A stretch of DNA of 64,000 nucleotides from DASQZK01 sp963732905 (GCA_963732905.1 CAVTBM010000010.1:124001-188000); one strand, 5' to 3'; shown: positions 43,190-51,884, counted from the stretch's first letter. The notes: generated from the sequence alone by a model not told the origin. A program made the numbers and translations.

Positions 43190-44926
43190 TTATTCCAGTC
43201 TCATTTCAGATACGGTTCCTCCTGACGGTACCATGGGGAAAATATTGCTTTCCTTTTCGACTTTCACTTCAAGCAGGAAAGGACCGTCGTGCGCCAGCAG
43301 GTTGTTTATGGCTTCTTCCAGATCTTCCCTGGCCGAGATGGTTCTTCCCTCGATGCCGAACCCCTTCGCAATGGTAACGAAATCAGGATTGGTTAGTTCA
43401 GTATATGAATACCTTTTATCGAAAAACAGATCCTGCCACTGACGTACCATGCCGAGGAAGTTATTATTCAGGAGGACGATTTTTACCGGCAGTTTTGACT
43501 GGCTGATGGTGCCCAGTTCCTGGATGGTCATCTGGAAACCGCCGTCACCAATCACAGCAATAACCTGGGTACCTTCTTCTGCCGCAAGTGCTGCACCAAC
43601 AGATGCAGGCAGGCCGAAACCCATTGTTCCAAGACCCCCGGAAGTGATCTGTGTATTGGTTTTATTGAACTGATAGTACCTTGCAGAAGCCATCTGGTGT
43701 TGACCGACATCGCTGACGAGAATGGCCTCGCCTCTGGTTTTCTTTGAGATGTTGTGAATGACCTCTCCCATCCTGATTCCTCCTTTTGAAGGATAGCAGT
43801 CCCTTTCAATGATTTTCTGAAACTCGTGTTGGTAAAGTTTGTTGAAGGATTCGAGCCATTCAGGATGTGAGTTTTGTTTTACGATGGGTGTCAAAGCTTC
43901 GATCGCCTGTCTGGCATCGGCGATCAGAGCTACATCCGCAGTCACATTTTTGTTGATCTCCGACGGATCGATGTCGATATGGATCACTTTAGCCTGCTTG
44001 GCATAGGTATTCAGGTTTCCGGTCACCCTGTCATCGAATCTCATACCGATGGCGATTAACAGATCACACTTGTTGGTGTTGATATTGGGGGCATAGTTAC
44101 CGTGCATCCCCAGCATACCTGTAAAAAGAGGATGACTGGAGGGTAATGCCGACAGACCCAGAAGTGTACTGGCTACCGGGATACCGGTTTTTTCAACAAA
44201 TGCTCTGAATTCTTCCTGTGCACCAGAGATCAGAATGCCCTGCCCTGCAAGAATCATAGGCTTCTTGGCTTTGTTGATGAGTTCGCCTGCTTTCTGTACT
44301 GCTTCCTGGTTCAGCATCGGGATAGGAGTATAGCTCCTGATCCGTGCAATTTTTTCATAAACAAAATCCAGCTGGGCGAACTGTGCATCCTTGGTGATGT
44401 CGATGAGTACAGGACCCGGCCGGCCCGATCTGGCAATGAAGAAGGCCCTGGCCATTGCTTCAGGGATCTCTTCAGGCCGGGTAACCTGGAAATTCCATTT
44501 GGTAACAGGCATGGAGATGCTCACGATATCTATTTCCTGGAAAGCATCGGATCCCAGAAGACTGGATATAACCTGTCCCGTAATGCATACCAGGGGTGTT
44601 GAATCCAGCATGGCATCGGCCAGCCCTGTGATCAGGTTCGTAGCTCCCGGGCCTGAGGTCGCAATACATACTCCCGGTTTTTTGGAAATTCGGGCATAGC
44701 CCTGTGCGGCATGAATAGCGCCCTGCTCATGGCGGACCATCACATGCTTCAATTTGTCCTGGTAATCGTACAATACATCATATACCGGCATGATCGCTCC
44801 GCCAACATATCCGAACATAGTATCAACACCTTCTTCCAGCAGCGAAAGTACAACAGCCTCTGCACCGCTTACACGTCTCGTTTCGGGCACCTGTCCTTTA
44901 GCCTGGGTTTTCGTTTGAGTATCCAT
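43190..44926 (-). CDS. ilvB: Acetolactate synthase large (catalytic) subunit
   Basis: The 578-residue ThDP enzyme condenses pyruvate with pyruvate or 2-oxobutanoate. It has the catalytic glutamate in MVRHEQGAIHAAQGYARI, the FAD-binding GMLGMHGNYAPNINTNKCDL, GIGMRFDDRVTGN, and the ThDP motif VIGDGGFQMTIQELGTIS ending LNNNFLGMVRQWQDLF. Length is typical (about 570-580). The upstream ilvD lies 24 bp away and ilvN begins 20 bp after its stop. Confidence 0.98.
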   Translation of the reverse strand: MDTQTKTQAKGQVPETRRVSGAEAVVLSLLEEGVDTMFGYVGGAIMPVYDVLYDYQDKLKHVMVRHEQGAIHAAQGYARISKKPGVCIATSGPGATNLITGLADAMLDSTPLVCITGQVISSLLGSDAFQEIDIVSISMPVTKWNFQVTRPEEIPEAMARAFFIARSGRPGPVLIDITKDAQFAQLDFVYEKIARIRSYTPIPMLNQEAVQKAGELINKAKKPMILAGQGILISGAQEEFRAFVEKTGIPVASTLLGLSALPSSHPLFTGMLGMHGNYAPNINTNKCDLLIAIGMRFDDRVTGNLNTYAKQAKVIHIDIDPSEINKNVTADVALIADARQAIEALTPIVKQNSHPEWLESFNKLYQHEFQKIIERDCYPSKGGIRMGEVIHNISKKTRGEAILVSDVGQHQMASARYYQFNKTNTQITSGGLGTMGFGLPASVGAALAAEEGTQVIAVIGDGGFQMTIQELGTISQSKLPVKIVLLNNNFLGMVRQWQDLFFDKRYSYTELTNPDFVTIAKGFGIEGRTISAREDLEEAINNLLAHDGPFLLEVKVEKESNIFPMVPSGGTVSEMRLE

Positions 44927-44950
44927 GTCTATCTTATTTAGGTTAATAAT

Positions 44951-46780
44951 TTAATCTATTATTCTTACAGCACCTTTATCTGCTGAGGTCACTAAGCTGG
45001 CATAAGCCTTCAGTGCTTTTGAAATGGCTCTTTCCCTGCCTTCGGGTTTCCAGGCTGAATCGCCCTTTGCCTCTTCCTGTCTTTTTCGATCCTCCAGCTC
45101 CTGATCGCTGAGTCTGACATTGATGGTCCTGGCGGGGATATTTATATCAATGAAGTCTCCGTCATGAATGAGACCGATCTCACCCTTTTCAGCAGCTTCA
45201 GGAGAGATGTGCCCGATGGAAAGTCCTGATGTGCCGCCGGAAAAACGTCCGTCGGTGATCAGGGCACACTGTTCGCCCAGATGCCTCGATTTGATGTAGG
45301 AGGTAGGATAAAGCATTTCCTGCATTCCCGGACCGCCCTTGGGGCCTTCATACCGGATGACGACAACGTCACCGGCTTCAACCTTTTTCTCAAGAATGCC
45401 ATCACACGCTGCATCCTGTGAATTAAATACTTTTGCGGGTCCGCTGAATGTCAGAACTGAAGCCTTGACACCCGCCGTCTTGACAATGCAGCCGTCCCGT
45501 GAGATATTTCCGTACAAAACGGCGAGGCCTCCGTCAGCAGAGTAAGCATGTCCGATATCCCGTATACATCCGTTACTCCTGTCAAGATCAAAATCCTTAA
45601 AGCGTGCCTGCTGCGAACCCATTACAAGGTTCCTTCCGCCTCCGGGCGCCGAACTGTAGACCGCCTTCGCCTCTTCAGTACAACTTTCTTTCCGGAGATC
45701 AAAATTTTGAAGGGCTTCGGCCAGTGTAAGACCATCAACCCTCTTCACGGAAGTGTCAAGGAGTCCTCCTGTGGCAAGTTCCGACAAGATGCCGAGAATA
45801 CCTCCGGCACGGTTTACATCCTGGATATGGTATTTCGAATTGGGAGAAACTTTACACAAAACAGGGATCTTGCGGGAAATAGCATCAATATCCTTCAGAG
45901 TAAAATCAACAGCTGCTTCATGTGCAATAGCCAGGATATGGAGTACTGTATTGGTCGAGCCACCCATCGCCACATCGAGGCTCATGGCATTGTGAAATGC
46001 CGCTTTTGAGGCAATGGATCGGGGAAGAACGGAGACGTCCCCTTCATTATAAAACCGTTCAACATTCCTGATCAATGCTTCCACAGCCTTCTCAAAAAGT
46101 TTTTTACGGCTTATATGAGTGGCAACGACTGTACCATTTCCGGGAAGAGCCATGCCAAGAGCTTCGTTCAGACAGTTCATGGAATTCGCCGTAAACATGC
46201 CGGAACACGATCCACAGGTGGGACAGGCCAGCTGCTCAACAAGGGATAATTTTTGGTCACTCACACTGTCATCGGCAGCCATAACCATGGCATCGATCAG
46301 ATCATAAGCTTCTCCGTCAATCACACCGGCCTCCATAGGTCCTCCGGAAACAAAAATGGCGGGAATATTCAGTCTCATCGCAGCAATCAGCATCCCCGGC
46401 GTGATCTTATCGCAGTTGCTGATGCAAAAGAGGGCATCCACCTTGTGAGCATTGGCCATGTATTCGATACTGTCTGCAATCAGATCACGCGAAGGCAGCG
46501 AATACAGCATGCCGTCATGCCCCATGGCAATGCCATCATCGATGGCTATGGTATTGAATTCCCCGGCAAAATACCCCCGCTCTTCAAAAATTTTCTTGAC
46601 ATCCTGTCCTACCTGATGCAGATGAGTATGCCCCGGTACAAACTGGGTAAAGGAGTTGACAATGGCAATGATCGGTTTCCCGATCTGATCCTCCTTCATG
46701 CCGTTGGCTCTCCACAGACTCCGGGCTCCGGCCATCCTTCTGCCCTGTGTTGTTGTATCACTCTTTAAAGGAAATTTCAT
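44951..46780 (-). CDS. ilvD: Dihydroxy-acid dehydratase
   Basis: The 609-residue iron-sulfur enzyme dehydrates dihydroxyvalerate compounds in Val/Ile synthesis. Cluster cysteines are in FCISNCDKITPGM and CPTCGSCSGMFTANSMNCL, and the Mg-binding loop is ITDGRFSGGTSGLSIGHISPE. Length fits (about 560-610). It is the first structural gene after the ilv attenuator; the terminator T-run ends 34 bp upstream of the ATG at 46780. Confidence 0.98.
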   Translation of the reverse strand: MKFPLKSDTTTQGRRMAGARSLWRANGMKEDQIGKPIIAIVNSFTQFVPGHTHLHQVGQDVKKIFEERGYFAGEFNTIAIDDGIAMGHDGMLYSLPSRDLIADSIEYMANAHKVDALFCISNCDKITPGMLIAAMRLNIPAIFVSGGPMEAGVIDGEAYDLIDAMVMAADDSVSDQKLSLVEQLACPTCGSCSGMFTANSMNCLNEALGMALPGNGTVVATHISRKKLFEKAVEALIRNVERFYNEGDVSVLPRSIASKAAFHNAMSLDVAMGGSTNTVLHILAIAHEAAVDFTLKDIDAISRKIPVLCKVSPNSKYHIQDVNRAGGILGILSELATGGLLDTSVKRVDGLTLAEALQNFDLRKESCTEEAKAVYSSAPGGGRNLVMGSQQARFKDFDLDRSNGCIRDIGHAYSADGGLAVLYGNISRDGCIVKTAGVKASVLTFSGPAKVFNSQDAACDGILEKKVEAGDVVVIRYEGPKGGPGMQEMLYPTSYIKSRHLGEQCALITDGRFSGGTSGLSIGHISPEAAEKGEIGLIHDGDFIDINIPARTINVRLSDQELEDRKRQEEAKGDSAWKPEGRERAISKALKAYASLVTSADKGAVRIID

Positions 46781-46813
46781 TGTGTTGCGTTGCTCTTTAT
46801 ATTATAGTAAATC

Positions 46814-46844
46814 AAAAAAGCCATCCTCTTGTTCGAGAATGGCT
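46814..46844 (-). terminator. Attenuator terminator of the ilv operon
   Basis: On the minus strand AGCCATTCTC, a GAACAA loop, GAGGATGGCT and then TTTTTT form a strong intrinsic terminator upstream of ilvD. The 5' arm (CCATTCTC, 46835-46842) is also complementary to GAGAATGG (46873-46880) near the leader-peptide stop codon, allowing an alternative antiterminator. Confidence 0.9.
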
Positions 46845-46872
46845 TCGTATATTTTGCTTCGGTTATACCATA

Positions 46873-46880
46873 CCATTCTC
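46873..46880 (-). promoter_or_regulatory. Antiterminator segment 2 of the ilv leader
   Basis: On the minus strand GAGAATGG overlaps the leader-peptide stop codon (46879-46881). It can pair with CCATTCTC (46835-46842) in the 5' arm of the terminator as an 8-bp perfect helix. A ribosome at the stop codon would cover it; a ribosome stalled on the Ile/Val/Leu codons would leave it free. Confidence 0.8.
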
Positions 46881-46947
46881 ACGTTCTCATTCCAAGAATG
46901 ACGAGCACCACGAGAACCACTATAATATTGGTATGACCGAACTGCAT
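46879..46947 (-). CDS. ilv leader peptide (attenuation control of BCAA operon)
   Basis: A 22-codon reading frame starts at ATG 46947 and stops with TGA at 46879-46881. It contains eleven consecutive branched-chain codons (IIVVLVVLVIL, residues 8-18), followed by GMRT. This density of Ile, Val and Leu is the signature of transcription attenuation leaders, as in enteric ilvGMEDA and ilvB. It begins about 17 nt after the predicted transcription start and lies directly before an alternative hairpin pair and terminator. When charged BCAA-tRNAs are scarce, the ribosome stalls here. It is too short to be a normal protein. It was found by reading; translation is not shown. Confidence 0.88.
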   Translation of the reverse strand: MQFGHTNIIVVLVVLVILGMRT

Positions 46948-46970
46948 AAGTTTCTGTACGATTTCAGAAA

Positions 46971-47000
46971 CAAAGATAGACAAAAGCCTTATACTGCAAA
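46971..47000 (-). promoter_or_regulatory. Promoter of the ilv operon
   Basis: On the minus strand TTTG (47000-46997), 18 bases, then TATCTTTG (46978-46971) fits TTTG-N18-TAnnTTTG. The predicted start is near 46964, just ahead of the leader peptide. Confidence 0.8.
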
Positions 47001-47193
47001 ATAAAATTATGTTAAAAAACAGTAAATATTAATATTTGGTCTTAATCGGGTTAAAAATGTTACAAATTGTAAGCCTTTGATCTGAAAAAAGGACTGAAAT
47101 TGTTAATTTGTAAGAAGCCGATGCGCACAGTCAAACCAGGGTAAAAAGATTTTAGCCAGATATATACCATGGCCAGTTAATCAGAAAAAAAAA

Positions 47194-47290
47194 GGGCAAG
47201 CTACTCATATCGCACCGCTACGACCGCCTACCCTTGCTACCTTCCGGTCCTGGGGGGATTCAGCAGGAGCTGGTCGTATAAGACTTGCCC
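47194..47290 (-). ncRNA. ffs: Signal recognition particle RNA, small bacterial type (4.5S-like)
   Basis: On the minus strand the ~97-nt RNA starts and ends with complementary arms GGGCAAG and CTTGCCC. It contains the conserved SRP core CAGGACCGGAAGGTAGCAAG, with the GGAA tetraloop and the loop that binds Ffh. It matches E. coli 4.5S RNA around CAGGUCCGGAAGGAAGCAG. A run of nine T follows the 3' end on the minus strand (47193-47185), giving termination. A complete promoter lies 8 bp upstream. It pairs with Ffh and FtsY in protein targeting. Confidence 0.95.
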
Positions 47291-47298
47291 TCGGCCAG

Positions 47299-47329
47299 CA
47301 AAAGTAGTATTTTTATTATTTCCTGCAAA
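47299..47329 (-). promoter_or_regulatory. Promoter of ffs
   Basis: On the minus strand TTTG (47329-47326), 19 bases, then TACTTTTG (47306-47299) exactly matches the consensus. The start falls at about 47292, at the 5' end of the RNA. Confidence 0.85.
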
Positions 47330-47367
47330 ATATCTTTTTGGCGAAAGCGCATCTCCCTTAAATGGAT

Positions 47368-47375
47368 TATATTTG
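47368..47375 (+). promoter_or_regulatory. -7 element of the DUF4199 gene
   Basis: TATATTTG matches TAnnTTTG 21 bp before the start codon. The nearest TTTG is too far upstream (27 bases), so the promoter is only half-supported. Confidence 0.4.
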
Positions 47376-47396
47376 TTCAAATAAAACTTTAAACCT

Positions 47397-47948
47397 ATGA
47401 GTGAAAAGAACCAAAGCATGATTTATCCCGCCATCATCTATGCAGGGATCATCGGTGGCATCTACATCCTGAATGCAGTCATTGTCGATGTTTTTGATAT
47501 TCATTTTAGCGTATATGATCTGGTTGCGTCAAATGTTATTGTTTTTGGGGGTCTTGTCGCGGCTATTTATGCTTTCCGTAAAGAGTATAATGACAACATG
47601 ATTTCGTATTCCCGGGCACTTGGATTCGGAGTACTGACGGCTCTTATTGTCGGCCTGATCATGGCTGTGTATATGAATATACTTATCCATTATATCAACC
47701 CGCATTACCTGGATATTCTTCAGGACCGGACAAGAGCAACGATCATGAAGAGGGTTTCTCCCGAAATGCTAAGTGAACATCCCGACATTATGGATTCGGC
47801 TTTGCGAAGGTCTATGAAGATGCAGACCCCAGTGATGATTTTTGTGACAAGTATACTGGGGCAGGGCTTGTTTGGATTGATTGTCAGCCTGATTGCTTCA
47901 ATATTTATTAAAAAGGAACCCGCAGAACCCTTTGCAGGAGTTGTATAA
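47397..47948 (+). CDS. DUF4199 family membrane protein
   Basis: The 183-residue protein has four hydrophobic helices (PAIIYAGIIGGIYILNAVIV, LVASNVIVFGGLVAAIYAFR, ALGFGVLTALIVGLIMAVYM, and a C-terminal FVTSILGQGLFGLIVSLIAS), with a YNDNMISYSRALG segment typical of DUF4199. In Bacteroidota it is almost always encoded just upstream of a GT2 glycosyltransferase, as here (4-bp gap). It is likely an inner-membrane partner of lipid-linked sugar transfer, but has no demonstrated function. Confidence 0.85.
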   Translation: MSEKNQSMIYPAIIYAGIIGGIYILNAVIVDVFDIHFSVYDLVASNVIVFGGLVAAIYAFRKEYNDNMISYSRALGFGVLTALIVGLIMAVYMNILIHYINPHYLDILQDRTRATIMKRVSPEMLSEHPDIMDSALRRSMKMQTPVMIFVTSILGQGLFGLIVSLIASIFIKKEPAEPFAGVV

Positions 47949-47952
47949 GTTT

Positions 47953-48918
47953 ATGATTATGGATGTATCAATTGTCATTCCCCTTTATAACGAAGAAGAA
48001 TCACTTATTGAATTAGTAGAATGGATAGAAGGCGTTGCCGGGAGGAACCATTTCAGTTATGAGATCATTATGGTTGATGACGGCAGCACCGACAGGTCGT
48101 GGGATGTTATCCGGGATCTGGGTACAGGTAAAAAGAACATCAGAGGATTCAGGTTCAGACGGAATTATGGCAAATCGGCCGCACTTCATGTCGGATTTCA
48201 GGCTGCAAAGGGTGATGTTGTCATTACTATGGATGCCGATCTGCAGGACAGCCCGGAAGAAATTCCGGAAATGAGAAGGATGATCATGGAAGACGGCCTG
48301 GATATGGTGTCTGGATGGAAGAAGAAAAGATATGATCCCATCTCCAAAACTATCCCCAGTAAGTTCTACAACTGGGCAGCGCGCAAAGTGACCGGTATTA
48401 AACTCCATGATTTTAACTGCGGCCTGAAAGCCTATCGTAACAAGGTGGTGAAATCGATTGAGGTATATGGTGAAATGCACCGTTATATCCCCGTAATAGC
48501 CAAAAGAGCCGGATTTTCCAGGATAGGAGAGAAGCCTGTTCAACATATGAAAAGGAAATACGGGGTCACAAAATTCGGCCTGGAACGCTTTATCAACGGC
48601 TTCCTCGACCTGCTGACCATTTCCTTCATTTCCCGGTTCGGAAAGAGACCCATGCACATGTTCGGTACCATGGGTACCTTTGTCTTTTTAATTGGTTTTG
48701 TAGCTGCTGTCTGGCTTGGTGCCCAGAAACTGTACTTTCTTCATAAAGGCATTAAGACCATCCTGATCACAGACAGTCCATACTTCTTCCTGGCAATCAC
48801 TGCCATGATCATTGGAACACAATTGTTCGTAAGCGGATTTCTCGGTGAACTTGTCTCACGGAATTCTCCGGAAAGGAATCAATATTTTATCGATGAAGAA
48901 GTAAACGACAAGGCGTGA
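47953..48918 (+). CDS. GT2 glycosyltransferase, dolichol-phosphate-sugar type (DPM/GtrB-like)
   Basis: It starts at ATG 47953 (MIMDVSIVIPLYNEEESLIE), since an upstream extension would overlap the DUF4199 gene. The 321-residue protein has a GT-A domain with the nucleotide-sugar DDGSTDRSWDVI, DADLQDSPEEI, and a HxFNCGLKAYR-like LHDFNCGLKAYR loop. Two C-terminal transmembrane helices follow (MFGTMGTFVFLIGFVAAVWL and FFLAITAMIIGTQLFVSGF). It transfers sugar to a lipid carrier such as undecaprenyl phosphate. It overlaps the next gene by 4 bp (GTGA), a sign of coupling. Confidence 0.92.
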   Translation: MIMDVSIVIPLYNEEESLIELVEWIEGVAGRNHFSYEIIMVDDGSTDRSWDVIRDLGTGKKNIRGFRFRRNYGKSAALHVGFQAAKGDVVITMDADLQDSPEEIPEMRRMIMEDGLDMVSGWKKKRYDPISKTIPSKFYNWAARKVTGIKLHDFNCGLKAYRNKVVKSIEVYGEMHRYIPVIAKRAGFSRIGEKPVQHMKRKYGVTKFGLERFINGFLDLLTISFISRFGKRPMHMFGTMGTFVFLIGFVAAVWLGAQKLYFLHKGIKTILITDSPYFFLAITAMIIGTQLFVSGFLGELVSRNSPERNQYFIDEEVNDKA

Positions 48919-50063
48919 AAATCATCAGCATCGGTCCGGCTCATCCTCTCCGGGGAGGTATTGCAAGGTTTAATGAATCGCTGTCGTCATGCCTGAAGAA
49001 TAATGGTCACGAGGTTGAACTGATCTCCTTCAGTTTCCAGTACCCTTCATTCCTCTTTCCCGGCCGCTCGCAGTTCTCCGACAGCATACCCCCCGAAGGA
49101 CTGAACATCTCATCCCGCCTGCATTCACTGTCGCCCCTCAGCTGGAAACATGTTGCCGACGAAGTGATCCGGCAGGATCCCGGGCTGGTGATCATGCATT
49201 ACTGGATGCCTTTTTTTGCCCCGGCCATGAGCTTTATCGCCGGCAGAATAAAGAAGCGTGCCGGCATCACGATCATTCTCCTGGCTCATAACCTGATCCC
49301 TCATGAGAGGCAACCCGGCACCATCTTTCTTACCCGCCGGTTGCTTGGGAATGTCAGCGGACTGGTTGCACTTTCGGCATCCGTGGTGAGCGATGCAAAG
49401 TCTGTCAGTGCCGGTATCCCTGCAATGATGATCCCACACCCGGTTTATGACAGCTATGGTGAAAAAGTAAACAGGGATGAAGCCCTGGGATACCTGGGCC
49501 TCGATCCCGGGAAAAAATATATACTTTTTTTCGGGCTGGTACGGAAATATAAAGGACTGGATCTGCTGATAAAAGCCTTGCCCCTCGTTCAGGATCCGGA
49601 TGTGAGAGTCCTGGTTGCCGGAGAATTCTATGATAAAAGGGAAGAATACCAGGGGATGATCGATAAGCTTAATCTGGGTTCCAGAATAATCATCCGGGAT
49701 GAATACATTCCCGATGATGAGGTGAAGTATTATTTTTCAGCAGCCAGCCTGGTCGTTCAGCCTTACCGTTCCGCCACCCAAAGCGGAGTAACCCAGATTG
49801 CCTACCATTTTGAAGTGCCGATGGTCGTTTCGGACGTGGGTGGACTGCCGGAAATCGTCGAAGATGGGGTCACCGGATATGTGATCAAAACCGAACCGGA
49901 AGCTATTGCCGGTGCCATAAACCGTTACTTCTCCTCCTCCGCTAAGAATGAGCTTGAAAAAAACGTCAGGAGAAGGAAGGAAGATTTTTCATGGCAGGGC
50001 TTTGTCAGGAAATTACTTTCCTTTGCGGAAAAGCTTCAAAAGTCTGAAAATCAGGATGGATAA
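48915..50063 (+). CDS. GT4 family glycosyltransferase
   Basis: The 382-residue GT-B enzyme begins with GTG at 48915 (KIISIGPAHPLRGGIARFNE), overlapping the previous stop by 4 bp. The N-terminal domain has the GGIARFNESL acceptor-side motif. The C-terminal domain has the nucleotide-binding KYILFFGLVRKYKGLDLLIK, VLVAGEFYDKREEY, YIPDDEVKYYFSAASLVVQP and QSGVTQIAYHFEVPMVVSD. It adds a sugar to a glycan or lipid. With DUF4199 and GT2 it makes a compact three-gene envelope-glycan operon. Confidence 0.92.
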   Translation: MKIISIGPAHPLRGGIARFNESLSSCLKNNGHEVELISFSFQYPSFLFPGRSQFSDSIPPEGLNISSRLHSLSPLSWKHVADEVIRQDPGLVIMHYWMPFFAPAMSFIAGRIKKRAGITIILLAHNLIPHERQPGTIFLTRRLLGNVSGLVALSASVVSDAKSVSAGIPAMMIPHPVYDSYGEKVNRDEALGYLGLDPGKKYILFFGLVRKYKGLDLLIKALPLVQDPDVRVLVAGEFYDKREEYQGMIDKLNLGSRIIIRDEYIPDDEVKYYFSAASLVVQPYRSATQSGVTQIAYHFEVPMVVSDVGGLPEIVEDGVTGYVIKTEPEAIAGAINRYFSSSAKNELEKNVRRRKEDFSWQGFVRKLLSFAEKLQKSENQDG

Positions 50064-50064
50064 A

Positions 50065-50526
50065 TCAATACTCCAGGGAAGCTTTCAGCAGTCCGAGGAC
50101 ATGCCTGTCGACCGGGAAGGTTAGATCTTCTTCCCGCAGATCCGCCACCTTTACCCACCGGAAAGACTGGCTTCCGTTTACCTTCCCCTCAAAATCAAAT
50201 GATTTCCGGGATATCCGGAAAACCGGATCACCCTTGAGACTGATCCGGTAATAGATGCTGATGAGCTGATGATCCTCATAAAAGAGCGCCTTCTGGAAAA
50301 AGCCCGTCGTATAAAAATGTCCCAGTATTTCCACTTCCTGACCCATTTCTTCCATGGCTTCACGCCGCAGGCAATCTTCCGGGCCCTCCCCGAATTGAAG
50401 CCCGCCTCCGGGAAATTTGCTCATATACCTGTCGAGGACATATTCATCACTTATCAGGACTTCACCCGCTGAGCTGAGCAGGATGCCGTACACTCTTATG
50501 TTAAAATATTTGATGTTTGTCTCCAT
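50065..50526 (-). CDS. Nudix hydrolase
   Basis: This 153-residue protein carries the Nudix box GGGLQFGEGPEDCLRREAME with EEMGQEVEI following, matching GX5EX7REUXEEXGU. Family members cleave nucleoside diphosphate derivatives such as oxidised nucleotides, ADP-ribose or nucleotide sugars. The substrate is not readable here. It lies 1 bp after miaA on the same strand, at the end of the acyl-CoA reductase/pRiA4b/miaA operon, and converges with GT4. Confidence 0.92.
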   Translation of the reverse strand: METNIKYFNIRVYGILLSSAGEVLISDEYVLDRYMSKFPGGGLQFGEGPEDCLRREAMEEMGQEVEILGHFYTTGFFQKALFYEDHQLISIYYRISLKGDPVFRISRKSFDFEGKVNGSQSFRWVKVADLREEDLTFPVDRHVLGLLKASLEY

Positions 50527-50527
50527 G

Positions 50528-51430
50528 TCAGTCTGTTTTTCCCATTATAAAATCCAGTATCTGTTCTTCCTGGCCGGCATGAAACCAATGCCAGTCTTCA
50601 TCCTTTTTAAACCAGGTCAATTGTTTCCTGGCATACCTGCGGGTATTGGACTGGATGCGGGTTATGGCCTCCTCAAGACTGGTTTTCCCTTCAAAATGGT
50701 CGAAGAGTTCTTTATAACCAACCGTATTCAGGGCATTGTTCTTTCTGAAGGCATAGAGCCGCCTGGCCTCATCTTCCAGTCCACGATGCATCATATCATA
50801 AACACGGCGGTTGATATTGTCGTATAGTTCCCCGCGCTCACGGTTGAGGGCAATGAGTTTGAACCCGAAATCCCGTTTTTTTCTGGGTGTGGTCAGAAAG
50901 GATGAATATGGCTTGCCTGTAATCAGGGTAATCTCAATGGCTTTTTGGATACGCTTCGGATTCCTGAGGTCTATTTTAGCGTAAGTCTCCGGATCGAGTT
51001 TTTTCAGAGCATGGCGGAGGCTCTCAAGACCTTCCTCATCATACTGTTTCTGAATACGGGCCCTGATATCCGGATCCATTTCAGGCAGGTCATCGATTCC
51101 AAACCTGACAGTATCGATATATAAGCCAGAACCCCCGGTCATGATCACTTTGTCATATTTTCTGAAAAGTGATCCGAGAAGGGTAATCACATCATTTTCA
51201 TATTTGCTGGCATTGTAAGTATCATGGATGCTGATGGTCTGTACGAAATGATGTTTTACCCTGGTAAGAAATTCCGGAGAGGGAACGGCTGTCCCAATAG
51301 TCATTTCACGATAAATTTGCCGGGAATCACATGAGATGATCTCTGTGGCTGTCTTTTCGGCAATGTCAACAGAAAGACTGGTTTTCCCGACAGCGGTGGG
51401 TCCCGCAATGACGATCAGTTCCTTATTCAT
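50528..51430 (-). CDS. miaA: tRNA dimethylallyltransferase
   Basis: The 300-residue enzyme transfers a dimethylallyl group to A37 of tRNAs that read UNN codons. P-loop IVIAGPTAVGKTSLSVDIAE, catalytic and substrate residues in SCDSRQIYREMTIGTA, VMTGGSGLYIDTV, and the C-terminal RKNNALNTVGYKELFDHFEG and RYARKQLTWFKKD are all present. Length is typical. It starts 8 bp inside the upstream pRiA4b-like gene, a translational coupling overlap. Confidence 0.97.
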   Translation of the reverse strand: MNKELIVIAGPTAVGKTSLSVDIAEKTATEIISCDSRQIYREMTIGTAVPSPEFLTRVKHHFVQTISIHDTYNASKYENDVITLLGSLFRKYDKVIMTGGSGLYIDTVRFGIDDLPEMDPDIRARIQKQYDEEGLESLRHALKKLDPETYAKIDLRNPKRIQKAIEITLITGKPYSSFLTTPRKKRDFGFKLIALNRERGELYDNINRRVYDMMHRGLEDEARRLYAFRKNNALNTVGYKELFDHFEGKTSLEEAITRIQSNTRRYARKQLTWFKKDEDWHWFHAGQEEQILDFIMGKTD

Positions 51431-51872
51431 TAAAATTCAAACCTTCAAGATTTATGGATCCCGGTAAAATCTGCCGTGGAGGATGACCCTCTGAGTAGGT
51501 GATTCTTGGATAATGGCCTGAATCAGGCGTTTGAATTGTTTCCGTAAGCTCGATAAATATCAGTCTTTCATTAAATATGTCAAAGATGTATAGCATTCTC
51601 TGTCTGGGAAGATCGATATAGTTCTTCAGAGTACATTTATCCATAAGTGAGGTATGGTGTTTCCTGTCTTCCGACATATCAAAAAGAGTGAATTCCTGCA
51701 ATTTTTCCCACTCCCCGTTGGTCAGAAAAAAACTGGCAAGTTGAGACCTGTCGTAATGGAAATCTTCCACCATCGTGGAATGAAGATCATAGAACGTTTG
51801 TTCAGAGAGTATCTCGATATCTCTGACAAAGTCCTTTACTTCATCGGATATGAGCCTGAATTTATAGACCAT
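51423..51872 (-). CDS. pRiA4b ORF-3-like / IS1096 TnpR-like family protein
   Basis: This 149-residue protein has the pattern of the pRiA4b ORF3-like family (VYKFRLISDEVKDFVRDIEI and LYIFDIFNERLIFIELTET), a compact alpha-beta fold found widely as a stand-alone gene near miaA in Bacteroidota. The name comes from plasmid and IS1096 homologues, but there is no transposase or element around it here. Its function is unknown. It overlaps miaA by 8 bp. Confidence 0.78.
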   Translation of the reverse strand: MVYKFRLISDEVKDFVRDIEILSEQTFYDLHSTMVEDFHYDRSQLASFFLTNGEWEKLQEFTLFDMSEDRKHHTSLMDKCTLKNYIDLPRQRMLYIFDIFNERLIFIELTETIQTPDSGHYPRITYSEGHPPRQILPGSINLEGLNFNE

Positions 51873-51884
51873 GATCTGATTTTT

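Noticed and set aside
46253..46768. 171-residue plus-strand frame inside ilvD
   Set aside because: Antisense to a region with dihydroxy-acid dehydratase cluster motifs; no own features.
47194..47290. SRP RNA on the plus strand
   Set aside because: The conserved CAGGACCGGAAGGTAGCAAG core, the T-run and the promoter are all in minus-strand orientation.
51423..51872. Insertion sequence suggested by the IS1096/pRiA4b name
   Set aside because: No transposase, terminal repeats or target duplication is seen; the gene is embedded in a normal operon.
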